Shown here: positions 35,881 to 47,198 of the stretch, one piece after another
Numbering within the stretch: position 1 is the stretch's first letter
Layout of the letters: the number at the start of each line of letters is the position of its first letter
Origin: Ricinus communis
Lineage: Eukaryota > Streptophyta > Magnoliopsida > Malpighiales > Euphorbiaceae
Assembly (NCBI RefSeq): GCF_019578655.1
Contig: NC_063256.1
Location: 32,226,342-32,290,341 of the forward strand
Direction: 5' to 3'
Length of the DNA stretch: 64,000 bases
Notes under the pieces: model-generated
The model's database searches: none
Seen by the model: only the letters and a program-made list of their open reading frames with translations
Told to the model about the DNA's origin: nothing
Translations under genes and position numbers: made by a program

Positions 35881-36848
35881 ACAGATGTAAATCCACAGAA
35901 CATTGTGATAGCTCATAATATAACTCCTGAAGAGATGAGAGAATTTGAGAAAATAATAGAACAAATAAAAGCGGTATTTGCTTGGTCCTATGACGACATG
36001 CCAGGTCTAGACAGGAAAATAGTAGAGCACCATATCCCAACTCATCCACACATCAAACCGATCAAATAGAAAATGACTACACTGAGGCCAATTTTCTCGA
36101 CGTGGTTGACTACCCTGAATGGTTAGCAAACATTATTCCACTCCCGAAGAAGGATAGTAAGGTATAAATGTGTGTGGATTACAAGGATTTGAACAAGGCA
36201 TGCCCAAAGGATGACTTTCCTCTTCCCCATATAGATGTAATAGTCAACAGTGCTACTTCGAATGCCATATACTCTTTTACGGACGGGTTCTCCGAATATA
36301 ATTAGATCATGATGGCAGTAATGGACAAGCTGAAAATATCATTTATCACCGCATGGGGGATATACTGCTACGAGGTTATGCTTTATGGACTGAAGAACGA
36401 GGGGGCAACTTATTAAAGAGCAGCCACTACCTTGTTTCACAACATGATGCACAAGGAGGTGGAGGCATATTTTGATGACATGATGGTAAAGTCTGAAACA
36501 AGGGAAGGGCACTTTCAGGCTCTTGATAAGTTTTTAAGAAGAGTGAAAAGGTATAACCTGAGACTTAACTCGAAGACGAGCGTGTTTGGAGTTACATCAA
36601 GGAAGCTGTTAGGGCACATAATAAGTCAGCAGGGTATAGAGATCGATCCGGACAAGGTCAAAGCTGTTCAAGAGATGCCGGCGTCAAAGACCAAGAAAGA
36701 AATTAGAGGTCTCATGGGATGCTTACAATACATCAGCATGTTCATTTCTAAAGTCACAATGTTCTGTTATCCTATCTTTATGCTTTTGAGGAAGCATCAG
36801 TCCGTTGTGTGGGATGAACATCCAACAGAATCAAGGAGTAGTTAATGA
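35881..36848 (+). pseudogene. Family D reverse transcriptase (broken)
   Basis: Plus strand. ITPEEMREFEKIIEQIKAVF and AWSYDDMPGLD mark the start. The core follows as WLANIIPLPKKDSKV, a TAA, then MCVDYKDLNKACPKDDFPLP, FITAWGIYCYEVMLYGLKN, and the active-site box AYFDDMMVKS, where the usual YVDD is YFDD. The thumb/connection block LLGHIISQQGIEIDPDKVKA and EIRGLMGCLQYISMFI extends to about 36770. At least three stops interrupt it. Ty3/gypsy, Tat-type. Confidence 0.9.
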
Positions 36849-37210
36849 AGCCACCGGTACTCAAGCCACCGAAAGATGGCAAGCCATTGGTTCTTTACTT
36901 AGCCTTAGAGGAGGAAGCTATAGGGGCAATGGTAGCTTAGTGCAGACCTAACAATGTAGAGCATGTCGTCTATTATATCAGTAAGAAGTTGTTGCCTTAT
37001 GAGTCAAGGTATAACCTTATGGAAAAGACATGTCTAGCTATGATATGGGCTACATGGAAGTTAAGGCATTACTTTCAGTCTTATAAGGTGCATGCAATTT
37101 CAAAAATAGACCATTTGAAGTACTTGTTCGAAGCTCCATCACTTATAAGGAAGCTGGCTAAATGGTTGGTGCTCTTAATGAAATTAAGTACATCACTAAG
37201 AAGGTAGTCA
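36849..37210 (+). pseudogene. Family D RNase H domain 1 (broken)
   Basis: Plus strand. LVLYLALEEEAIGAMVA, then VYYISKKLLPYESRYNLMEK and WKLRHYFQSYKVHAIS give the standard gypsy RNase H. A stop replaces a residue after AMVA, and the frame slips near 36840. Confidence 0.85.
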
Positions 37211-37557
37211 AAGGTAGGGCTGTAGTTGAGTTTCTAACCTATAATGAGATTAAAGGAGATGACTTTTGGGATTTGAAATTTCCTGTTAAGAATTTGGGAG
37301 CAATCGAGATCAAGGAGTGGAAGATGCACTTTGATGGAGCTATAAACGAAAGAGGTGTAGGCTTAGGAGTAGTTCTGATCACGCTAGAAAGGGAGATGCT
37401 GCCAATAGCTAAGAGATTGGATTTTAAAGTGATTAATAATATGGCAGAGTATGAAGCATGCTTATTTGGATTAGAAGAAGCTGTGGTAGTAGGAACTAAG
37501 TATTTGATGGTGTACAAGGACTCCATACTGGTAATCCAACAAGTCCTCGAGGAATGA
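37162..37557 (+). pseudogene. Family D second RNase H domain
   Basis: An open 131-codon frame with WKMHFDGAINERGVGLGVVL, NNMAEYEACLFGLEEAVVVG and KYLMVYKDSILVIQQV. The D (FDGA), E (AEYEA) and D (VYKDS) pattern matches a second, archaeal-like RNase H that follows the first in Tat-lineage elements. In the usual family the third motif is DS followed by LLVI/LVIQQV, as here. This domain has no stops and is the best-kept part of the element. Confidence 0.85.
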
Positions 37558-37679
37558 GAAGTAAAAGAAGAGAGGTTGAAGCCATACGTTAACTATCTTG
37601 GATGTGCTAGCTATTTTATCGTCTATTTGGATCAATGCTTCGCGGCTTTTAATGAAGGCTTTGGTGATCGTGAAATCAA

Positions 37680-38966
37680 GTGTGCCTTATTATCAGGGGA
37701 TCGGATAATCCGAGTTCAGATGAGACTAGAAGAGAGCCATGGTTCTACGATCTGAAGAAATTCATAGAAAGTAGGGAGTATCCAGAAGAAGCAACTGCCA
37801 AGAAAAGATACGTGCTGCAGATTCAAGCTAAGCACTACATTAGCCATAGGGGAGTTATATATAGGAAAATGGTGTCGAGTGTATAGATCTGATGTGTGAA
37901 TAAAGTAGAAGCTCAATAGTGATGGATAAAATGCACAAAGGAGTATGTGAGCCTCATATGAACGACATAGTGTTAACTAGAAAGATCATGTAACAAAGTT
38001 ATTACTGGTTAACAATGGAGAAGGATTGCATAGTGTTAGTGAGGAAATGCTGTGAATGCTAGCTGTATAGTGACTTGAGTCACATGCCTCCAACCGAGCT
38101 GCACAACTTAACGTCTCCTTGGCCTTTTACAGCTTGGGGAATCGACATCATTAGAGAAATAAAGCCTCCTCCGGATAGTCACAGATTCATAGTCGTAGTA
38201 ATTGACTACTTCTCAAAATGGGTTGAAGTCGAGTCATTTACACTATGGGGGCAAGGTAGATGGCCAGATTTATAGAAAGGAACTTGAAATGCAAATACAG
38301 AGTTTCATATTACATTATGATAGATAATGGGGTACATTTTATGGGTGAGACTGTGGACCTGCTAGCAAAGTATAAGATCGAACATCACAGGTTTTCTCTT
38401 TATAGACCTCAGGCAAATGGAGCGGTAGAAGCAGCCAACAAGAATCTGAAGAAAACACTTTCGAAGATGGTATAAAATTACAAGGATTGGTCATTTCAAT
38501 TACCCTTCACACTTTGAGGATATTAGAGAACCAAGCGAACATCGACTAGGCAAACAACATACTTTATGGCTTACGGGACTAAAGCAGTTTTGCTAGTTGA
38601 ATTAGAGTTGAGATCTTTGAAGTTGTATTAGAGGCTGAAATACTAAAATACCAATGGGTTGAGCAAAGATAACAGCAATTGGCTTTGCTTGATGAGAAAA
38701 GGATGAAAGCCCTATACCACATGTAGTTGTATCAGAAAAGGATAGCCATGACATTCAATAAGAAAGTAAAGCCAGGAAAGATCAAAGCAGGTGATCTAGT
38801 ATTAAAGCATACAAGACCCACAACATTCGACCCGAGAGGGAAGTTCAGGCCAAACTAAGAAGGCCCGTACTTGATAAAGAAGATTCTACCCACAAGTGCA
38901 GCTAAAATCTCAGACCTAGAGAGGAACGAGTTCACTGAGCCAATAAATATAGATCGTCTCAAGTAA
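37680..38966 (+). pseudogene. Family D integrase (broken)
   Basis: Plus strand. The zinc-binding region reads MHKGVCEPHMNDIVLTRKI, a stop, then YYWLTMEKDCIVLVRKCCEC (HHCC). The DDE core gives FTAWGIDIIREIKPP with the first Asp, YYIMIDNGVHFMGE with the second and QANGAVEAANKNLKKTL with the Glu (38075-38475). The C-terminal part ends LKYHV-like at about 38965. Stops occur at the join of the two central frames and several times after 38475. Confidence 0.85.
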
Positions 38967-39289
38967 TACCATGTATAAAAAAATAAGAATAATAGAAAAA
39001 ATAACCTGCTGATAAAAAAATCTAAAAAGGCTGGTCAAGTAAAATTCAGGATAAAAGAGAAAAATAATCAGCTAGAAAATCTGAAAAGACTAGCTGATGA
39101 CAGGAATTATATCATGAGAAATCAATATATCCATCTAGGCTTTCACTAAATGGGTAAACTTGTTTAGAATTGTTATCAAACATAAATATGTTTGTTTATC
39201 ATTTTACGCACTAACTAAAAGAAAAACAAAACTAAAATTCATTAGCAAAATGAATGAGATCTAAAAAGAAGCATATTCATTTTATCTTC
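38967..39289 (+). other. Family D spacer after pol
   Basis: A-rich spacer with repeated AAAATCTGAAAAGACTAGCTGA-like phrases, e.g. AAAATCTAAAAAGGCTGGT near 39018 and AAAATCTGAAAAGACTAGCT near 39077. No coding content. Confidence 0.5.
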
Positions 39290-40381
39290 TCATCTTCTTT
39301 GCATCTACATCCTTAGATAGAGCAGCTAGTTCTCGAGTCCACTTGAATTGGGCAAAGCCGGGAGAAGTGGAAATCTGAACCTAAAGCCAAGCCTTGAAGT
39401 TTTCATCGTTGGTTAGATCGCCCTTGAAGTCAAGGTCTCGCTCTATCTCTCGACGGGGCCACAACCTCTCAATTTTATTCAGTAAGTCCTATCTGAGTGG
39501 GAAGCCTTCAAATTTAGGTGGAAATTCCAAAAATTATTGCTTTTGCCCATACTGATGATAAATTCTCGATGGAGTGTAGAAGGTGGATGCTCGTAGTTCA
39601 TGTAAGGGTATGGAATCACCGTACACCATGAGCGCGACATGCTTAATTCTCCATCAATGGCAAATCCAGCGAATAAGCGTGTCTAACACGCATTTCATCT
39701 AAGAAATCCAGCCATCATTACCTCGTGAGGGTAATCACAGAACGGGTTCGCACATGCTTCGGCTCATACTTATCGATATCCCTCGGGATGATCAATTTTA
39801 AAGCTTCTCCCTTAGCCAAATCTGCAAAAAGAGATAAATAAAAAGAAAAGAAAAGAAAAAAAAGAAGCTAAGTTGAAAACCCGAAAGGGCTGCTTAGGAA
39901 AAAATAAAGCCTGCTAAATTGAAAACTCAAAAGCGCGGGTTAGGCAATAGCCAAGTCAAAAAAAATGAAAAAAAATAAAAGAAAAGAGATTTGGTTATGT
40001 ACTTGTAAGAGAACGAGACTGCCACCAAACCGTTAATGAGTTTTGTACAATGTCTAATGCAATGATAGTTTCAGCCAAGATGATTGGAATTAGATATGCT
40101 CCATGCTCCACCTGGTCAATAATGGCAGCAATTTTGATATCTCCCTCATTGAGAAGAAGTCAGTAGAAATTGGGTGTAAAGGCAAAAGCTCAATATCTGG
40201 ATCCAAGAAGGTGTGCCCTTCTCCTTCTTCTCATAGCAAGAGGCCAATGAAGTAAGGGTAATATACTCACCAATAGAATTGAAAAGTACCTCAGCTGGGG
40301 GCATATCGGATAAATCCACTAGTTTGCTAGGAAAAGGCTCCTTGAGTTTTGGCAGGGCGATAGGATGTGTAGAATCCATCG
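39290..40381 (-). pseudogene. Antisense ORF of the plus-strand family D element (broken)
   Basis: Minus strand, opposite to gag-pol. It starts at an ATG at about 40381 with MDSTHPIALPKLKEPFPSKL, then VDLSDMPPAEVLFNSIGEYI, SLASCYEKKEKGTPSWIQ and FCLYTQFLLTSSQ. After about 300 bp there is an acceptor-like TTTTTGCAG (near 39825), followed by DLAKGEALKLIIPRDIDKYE and HVRTRSVITLTR. Further left come LLNKIERLWPRREIERDLDF and FAQFKWTRELAALSKDVDAK (39480-39300). Stops and frameshifts separate these parts. An antisense, intron-containing ORF between integrase and the 3' LTR is known for Tat-lineage elements. No domain name can be given; it does not obviously match the exon at 30020. Confidence 0.6.
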
Positions 40382-40398
40382 GGACGGCAAGAATAAAA

Positions 40399-40440
40399 AA
40401 ATGATTTGGCAAAGTAAAAATGATTTGGCAAAAGCAACTT
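40399..40440. repeat. 19-bp direct duplication at the D/C junction
   Basis: ATGATTTGGCAAAGTAAAA at 40401 is followed at a 19-bp spacing by ATGATTTGGCAAAAGCAA. It sits exactly where family D sequence gives way to the truncated LTR of element C. Confidence 0.75.
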
Positions 40441-40974
40441 TCTACCAAAGAAGCACCCTCACGCTTTGAAAGCGCCTTTGTGTTTTCTAAATATAGTCGT
40501 TGGAGCTCCAATGACTCTTGATATGTGGCGCTGCTTTATCGGTTGATGGTACAATAATCATTGACTTAGCATTTAATGTGAATGTCGCCCCCGTGCTTGA
40601 GAAGCGCCCTCGCGGTTCCTTGAAGCGCGACCGCGCTTGAGCTTGCGCTACTCTCTACAAGACTCTGTCTTTCTCTTCAATAGGAGGCGCCCTCGTGCTT
40701 CATAAGAAGAGGATTTTTTACTATCAGGTGTCAATGTCTGACCAGAAGGCTCCCAGGTGATTTAGAGAAAAGCACCCCCGAGCTTTAAAAGCGCCTAGGC
40801 ACCTTTGCGGCTTTAGCAAAGCTATTTAAATTTCTCGAAGACCTTGTGTCTAAAGCTTAAGCTATTTTAACATTATATAATAGACACTCAAAATATGAAA
40901 CTAGTACACCTCAATTTGATTGTCGAGATCAAAATTAAGGGTTCCCAAGGTCATGAAAGGACTTAGGCTAATAA
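40409..40974 (-). repeat. Element C 3' LTR (truncated)
   Basis: 566 bp matching the last half, in plus coordinates, of the right LTR: GCAAAGTAAAAATGATT at 40409 equals GCAAAGTAAAGATGATT at 43963, and the block ends ACTTAGGCTAATA against ACTTAGGTTAACA. The left 560 bp is missing. Confidence 0.85.
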
Positions 40975-42279
40975 ACTCTCCCGTTTTGATTTTGACAATT
41001 AAATTGAGCAAAAATAAATAAATTATACATATAGTATACAAAGTGCATATACTCTCCCTTAACTCATGAATAAATAAAATTTAAAAATTATTTTTAAGTT
41101 GATTTCTCCCTCTTAATGTTAGAATTGATTAATTTTTGCACAAGTTCATATTCTCTCCCCCTTTGTTATACCACTTGTTGGAGAGAATGCATAGGAAGGG
41201 TAAATGAGAGAAATGATTAAAGAGAATTCCAATAATATCATAAGTAAAGAAATGTCATTTATACCAGTTGTTGAATATATGCAACAATAATAAAGAATGA
41301 AGAAAAAAATACCAATTATGCTTATATCCATTTTCTTCCTTTTTATCTACTTCCATTGAGTTGGAGAGAAGTAGAGTTGATAATCACTTGTCTTTAGTAT
41401 TCACAATCTAAATGCTAGCTTTCTTCCCTTGAAGTGGATTGGAAGTTACCTTACAAGAAGATTAAGAGATGTTCTTTTTTAATACCCACACAAACTTAGT
41501 CCATAGTGGTTACTCTTGGAAGGGTCCTCTAATTTGAGGTGAATCTTCTTAATATAATAAAATATTCTTATGCCCAAATTTCATGGAATAATAATATTGA
41601 ACATTGGATTTAAGGTTCCTTTCGTTTAATGGTCTTCTTGCTTAAGATTTGGGTCTCACCACATTGTTATCTGTATCATGCACATGAGAACATGTTTTAT
41701 GTGATTGTGTGTGCTTGTTAGTACTCTTGTTATACATAAAAGCATGATTAGTCCTTTGAGACTTACCACTTGGACCTTGTGGTTCCTTGCCATTTTCTTT
41801 AGGGAGAGGAGGCCTAGTGTGCGTGCTTTACCCTCCTTTGGTACAACCCTCATAGTTGATGTTTGAGGTATAGAGGCTTTAATAAAAAAAAAAAAAAACT
41901 AGATAATGATGATAATGATAAATCTCCATTGAAGCCTATACCATATTTAACAAGAGGAGGTCTTTGGGATACAATAAGTGTATCCAAGGCTTCTTTTCCC
42001 TTGTGAAACTTTGAAATAGAATTTTTTAAAAATCATTATTTTCTTTATACAACTCATTAGGTGAAGATGTTTTTAAAAAGACTTCATTTAAAGAATCTTT
42101 TAGCTTCAAATTTGAAGAAGTAAGACTTGAGACTTGTTTTTCTAATTCTTTAAATCACTTTCAAGTTTTAAACTCTTTTCTTTATAAAACATCATTTTAG
42201 AATGACACTTTTCACATTTCGAAATTATGGCTTCTAAGAGTTCAATATCAATCATCTCATGCATATCATGACCATAATC
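40975..42279 (-). other. Element C non-coding interior
   Basis: PPT-like TCAAAACGGGAGAG on the minus strand at 40976-40990. Between there and gag, fragments such as SKCEKCHSKMMFYKEKSLKL (near 42180) and a Ser/Lys/His-rich stretch (41650-41850) look like the gag C terminus and early pol decaying. A 13-14 base A run lies at 41884. No pol domain was recognised. Confidence 0.6.
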
Positions 42280-43343
42280 ACTATTACAAGTATGTACATA
42301 CCTCATTAGAATCATCCTCTATAGCTATAAAGCAAAGGTTGCCAACTTTTTTTTCATCTTCTTCATTTGAAGAGCTATCATCCCAAGTTTCCTTGTACGC
42401 TTTCTTTTTCCCCTTCTTCTTGTTCTTGCTTTTATAGCAATCGGCCTTAACATGGCCTTGCTTACAACACCTGTAGCAAATTATATCTTCATTTGAGCTT
42501 GAAGGAAGTTTCTTGAAAGGTCTCTTGCCTCTTTTCTTGTTCTTGATGATTTTCTTGACCCTTCTAGAGAGCATGACAAGTTCTTCATTAATATCATCAC
42601 TTGACTCGGATGCAATTGTGCTCTCACTGTCTTGATGATGCTTAGTTAAGCTCTTGAGGCAAAGGACTTCTTTTTTCCTTCTTTTTCATTTTCTTGCTCT
42701 TCATCCTTCTTGAGATCCATCTCATAAGTGAGAAGTTTACCAATGAGTTCATCCGTTGAGATTTTATCCAAGTCCTCATTAGCCTCTTCAATACTTGTAA
42801 CCCTTGAGTCATAGTCCTTAAGAGGGAGCACCTTAAGAATTTTATTGTTGATGTTAATTCACTCATAGTGCTTCCCCAATTTTTTAAAGTTGTTGATAAT
42901 GGTTAGAAGCCAGTTTGTCATATTGGTGACACTATCATTAGGCTTCACTTTGAAAAGCTCATATTCGGTTATGAGCAATTGAACTTTCCTGGACCTTACT
43001 GGCTTAGTCCCTTCATGATAATTTTCCAAGGTCTTCTAAATTTTGAAGACGGTGGGAAGATGTTGAACTATTTCACATTCTTCTCTTGATAGAAAGCTCA
43101 AAAGAATGATTATTGCTCTTTTGTTTTTCTCATTGGCTCTTCTATGAGCTTCAACCCATTCATCTCTATCAAGAGGAATCTATACACCATTTTCTTGCTT
43201 TGTTAGAAGCTTTCACTCCATCCTAACAAAATTCCAAACATCTACCATATCACTATCCAAATATATTTCTATTTTATATTTCTAATGGGCATAATCGGAC
43301 CCATCGAAGAACGGTCTAAGGTGGTGAAGTCTTTATTAGCCAT
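42280..43343 (-). pseudogene. Element C gag (broken)
   Basis: Minus strand from an ATG at 43343 (MANKDFTTL). Pieces: YIWIVIW/YLDSDMVDVWNF near 43260, PLDRDEWVEAHRRANEKNK near 43170, LSREECEIVQHLPTVFK near 43070, TNMTNWLLTIINNFKKLGK near 42900, LPLKDYDSRVTSIEEANEDL (42831) and KISTDELIGKLLTYEMDLKK. The zinc knuckle CYRCCKQGHVKADC (CX2CX4HX4C complete) is at about 42480. This is the UBN2-type gag plus zinc knuckle of SIRE-like copia elements. Several frameshifts separate the pieces; the knuckle itself is intact. Confidence 0.88.
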
Positions 43344-43390
43344 CTTGATCTTTAAATCTTACACTTAAGCTTGACGAAGAGTACACGGTT

Positions 43391-43402
43391 GTGATACCAC
43401 TT
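43391..43402 (-). other. Element C primer-binding site
   Basis: The minus strand reads AAGTGGTATCAC, matching the start of the TGGTATCAGAGC initiator-tRNA-Met site, directly inside the right LTR. Confidence 0.75.
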
Positions 43403-43404
43403 GT

Positions 43405-44544
43405 TGTCCCTTGATATACTAAGAAAGGGAGGTTGAATTAATGTGTGGAAGGTTAATGGAAAATGAAAAATTTAATCAAAAGATTAGATAGATGAGAAGA
43501 AAAATCAACATAAAGATTTATAGTGGTTCGGGTATTAAACAACCGTATATCTACTTCCCAACCTACAATTGGGCATCTCACTATCAATGATCCTTTTGCG
43601 GGTGCAAGATCAAACCTAAGTGTTTTCAAGCTCACACTCAAACTTTTCTCTAGGAGTTTTTCCAAGCTCACCCCTAAACTTAGTGTTTAGGCTCACACAA
43701 AATCTTACAAGAGTTTTTCTTCCTAGACTAACTCTCAAATCCTTATATAAGTGTTTAAGGTTAATACTCAAACTTTTACAAGTGTTTTATGGCTCACACT
43801 TAAATTTACATAAAGAGAATTTAATGTAAAAAGATGAGAAATCACTTTGTAAGAGTTTGGGTACTTTAAAAACTGAACAACCATTATCTAAGTCTTTAAG
43901 AAGGGTATTTACATATATACCAACCTCTTAGAGACATTACAAATAGTCCACAATTCAATAAATGCAAAGTAAAGATGATTCAGTAAGTAACTTTCTGCCA
44001 GAGAAGCGTTCTCACTTTGAAGGCACCCCCGTGCTTTTTGAATATAGCTATTAGAGCTCCAATGGCTCTTGGCATGTGGCCCTGCTTTATCGGTCAACGA
44101 CACAACAGAACTTAGCATTTAATGTGAATGACGCCCCCGGGCTTGAGAAGCTTCCTCGCGGTTCCTTAAAGAAGGGCGACTACGCTTGAGCTCGCTCTAC
44201 TCTATGCCATACTCTGTCTTTCTTTTTAATGTGAGGTGCCTTTACATTTCACAGGGAGAAGACTCTTTTAACTGCTATGTGTCAATGTCTAACTGGGAGG
44301 CTTCCAAGTAACTTTGAGAAAAGCGCCCCCTCACTTTGAAAAAGCCCTCGCGCTTTTGAAAGTGCCTGGATACTTTTGCAGCTTTAACAAATCTATTTGA
44401 TTATCTCTAAGATCTTGTGTCTAATGCTTAAGCAACTTTAACACTATAAAATATACACTCAAAATATGAAATTAGTACTCCTCGATTTGATTGTTAAAAT
44501 CAAAATCAAGGGCTCTTAAAGTAATGAAAGGACTTAGGTTAACA
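43405..44544 (-). repeat. Element C 5' LTR
   Basis: In element orientation it starts TGTTAACCTAAGTCC and ends ...ATCAAGGGACA, with TG...CA intact. Length 1140 bp, close to the LTRs of element B. Confidence 0.85.
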
Positions 44545-45019
44545 TAACAGTAAGATTTAGGAAACCCTAGGAAATCAGATAATATCAATAATTAAAATAA
44601 TAATTCTTTTTTATTTATCGAATGTTTAGTTTGATAAAAATATTAAAATAAAATCTTTAAAAATTCAAATAATTATGGATAACAGCTTCTAGAGGAAACT
44701 GTTGGCATTTTAAATCAAATAAATGTACAAATCAATGTTGAAGACTAAAATATAGGCCAATCGGCTCTCTATACAGCCAAAATTTCTTGCAATTTAGTCT
44801 CTATACTTTCAAGAACTGTAATTTCACCTATAAAATTTAAGTTTTTTTGTCAATTGAGTCCAAATTAATTTCATAGAAAGAATTTTGGTTCAATTACCCA
44901 CAATCCTAATTGGGATTTGCTTGTCCTCAACCTCTCGAGACTTGAAAAATACAGTAACTTTCATTATCGACTTTTCTATAATTCTCTCAATATCTAAATC
45001 CAAAAAATGGATATTGATA
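44545..45019 (-). repeat. Family D LTR, inverted copy 4 (5' part only)
   Basis: Reading leftward it follows the start of copy 3 in order: the CTGTAATTTCTC..ATATCTA block, the AACTTTCAT / GACTTGAAAAA / CTCTCGAGACTTG block, then the palindromic motif (GGCCAATCGGCTCTCTATACAG at 44754). The terminal GCTAACA has become ATTGATA. It is cut by element C on the left. Confidence 0.7.
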
Positions 45020-47198
45020 GTCCTCTAATTCAACACTCTATAAATTTATATTTATCTTCTTATTTAAAAAGCTTGCCTTCTTTCTCTCATTCATCCTTAA
45101 TTGTCCTCGATTTTTTTTAATTTTAATTCCCTATCACCATCATCATCAAATATACCACCATTTATTTGATGTAAAATTTATTAAGCATATGCCACGTATG
45201 CAAGATCCATGAACTATTATATCAGATCTTGCTAATATCTTAACCAAAATTAAATGCATGTCCTTAAATTCCCTTAACAATTTATTTAGATCTTATAATA
45301 CCAAATAGTAAATGGAATTGCAAATAAGAAGAAATGACATATTAAAAGCTAAAGGTAAAATCTAAAATTAAAGAAATAAGTCGAGACTAAAAGAGCTAAA
45401 AGTTTGAAAAAAATAAAACTAGAATTAGAAATACATTGATAATTAAAAGAGTTATAAACATTGCTGGAAAGAAAAAAAAAACGAAAATAATCTACTTAAA
45501 TTTGAAATTAAAAAATTGAAATATTGAAGCTTGATTATCTTTTTGCTGTTTAAGCATGTAGTTTTGAGCATCGAATATGTTTCTCTCGGTCTTCTTTCCT
45601 TCCCACTGCTTGTTAGTTCTCTGCAAATAGCTTTCAAGCTAACTTTCCCACATAGAACGTCTTCAATTGTAACTTTTATGAATTAGTTATTCAGTGTGCG
45701 CCATTTTCTCTTTCATACATAGAACGTCTTCAACTGTAACTTAATTATCAATAACTTCTTTTAAATTCTCAGTAGTTCTGGGCGCCCCACTAATTAAATC
45801 ACTCTTCTTTAGTTAATTTAATTAATTAGATAATTATTTAAGCAGTTGGCTTTGACTTAATTAATTTCGAACTAATCCATCAGCTTAAAATTGTTTAGTG
45901 GTATAAACGCCCCTATTTAAAGATGATGAAAATATTGTTCAGTATGGCAAAAAAAAAAAAAAAAAAAAAGAAATTAGAGAAAGGATCTCAATATTAGAAC
46001 TTAACATTTCTAGTTTCTTGATTTATAGCGTTTAGATAAAATGATAAACGTCTCTTTTATATTAATTAAAATTTTTAATTTTATATTTTAAATATATAAT
46101 ATTAAAACTCTTGAGATAATATTTTATCACTTTTAATAAATCATTTTTAAGATATTCTAAATAATAAAAAAAAAAATCTATCTCATCAAATGTGGAGCCA
46201 TTCATGTCTAATCGGTATTCCACCGAGAAAAAATCGATGAAAACCACTATTATAATTTGTTCTCATTAAGTTTAGAAACTAAATTAAAAAATATCCAAAA
46301 ATTAAAATAGTAAAAATTCCTAAAGTTTAGAAACTATTTTTTTAGAGTTTTCTTTTAACTAGTTAAATTTACTCTCCAATCTATCGTCTTAGGCCCAATT
46401 GTCATGCCAAGAAATCGTACTCAAATTGGGTGTAGAAAGAAGATGCATTATTAGTGAGTTATCATATCAACATCAATTCAGACCTAATAAAACAAATTTA
46501 ATAATTGTCTTACCACTTAAATTTGAAAATAGTGTAACCAAAAATTACATCAATTATAAAAAAAATTAACAGTTATGCTACTGGCGTAAATTACTTCAAA
46601 ATATCAGGATGGGTGTCGATATCAAAACTTACTTTCTCAATTATGGGATTTATTTTTTATATTGATAAAATATCACTCCTCTTCTTATACTAATAACTAA
46701 TAATTATGATTGGCAATTCCTGCAAAAATGTATTAACACGTTGCGCTATATAAAAATTTAAATATCTTTTTAAACCTTTTTTTTATAATATTCTTAGACC
46801 GACTGTAAATTTATACACTTATTTTTTAATTATTTAATTATTTAAATGTATATAACTTTTATTTTAATTTAATTAACATATAAATTCTGAATTTATAACT
46901 TTTAAAATGCTTTTAAATTAAATTATGTTAATAATAATTTGTTAAAATATTAAAATGTCTAACATATAATAAATGTAAAAATATTAGATTTTATTATATT
47001 ATAAGAAATTAAAATTAAAATTTTATTAAACTATACTAAAAAAAATTAAAAAATTAATAAAATTCAAATTCAAATATCATATTGGGGCAATTATTGTCAG
47101 CAATAGTAGCATATCAATGTAGGGACAATTGGTATCCCTTTTTGATAATTGTCGACTTTGGAAGCACAACCAGTTCAAATAGACATGTTTGCTTATCG
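45020..47198. other. AT-rich intergenic sequence
   Basis: No coding region recognised. A short repeated phrase, CATAGAACGTCTTCAA(T/C)TGTAACTT, occurs at 45652 and 45716. An A run of about 19 lies at 45951-45969. Confidence 0.55.

Larger units (their letters stand above)
40409..44544 (-). mobile_element. SIRE-like Ty1/copia element C (gag only)
   Basis: A minus-strand relative of element B: complete right (5') LTR, PBS, gag, non-coding remainder, PPT and a truncated left (3') LTR. No integrase, RT or RNase H sequence was seen. Both LTRs share with B the CACCCTCGCGCTT / GACTC...GGCTCT...CACGTGGC/CATGTGGC segments, so B and C belong to related families. It is inserted in or fused with family D sequence on both sides. 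Confidence 0.85.

Noticed and set aside
36432..36845. Functional reverse transcriptase gene from the 137-aa open frame
   Set aside because: It is only the C-terminal half; the upstream half has in-frame stops and the active-site box is YFDD in an already broken element.
30403..38966. Endogenous pararetrovirus
   Set aside because: There are true LTRs, a PBS, and an integrase with HHCC and DDE motifs, and no movement-protein or coat motifs, so it is a Ty3/gypsy retrotransposon.
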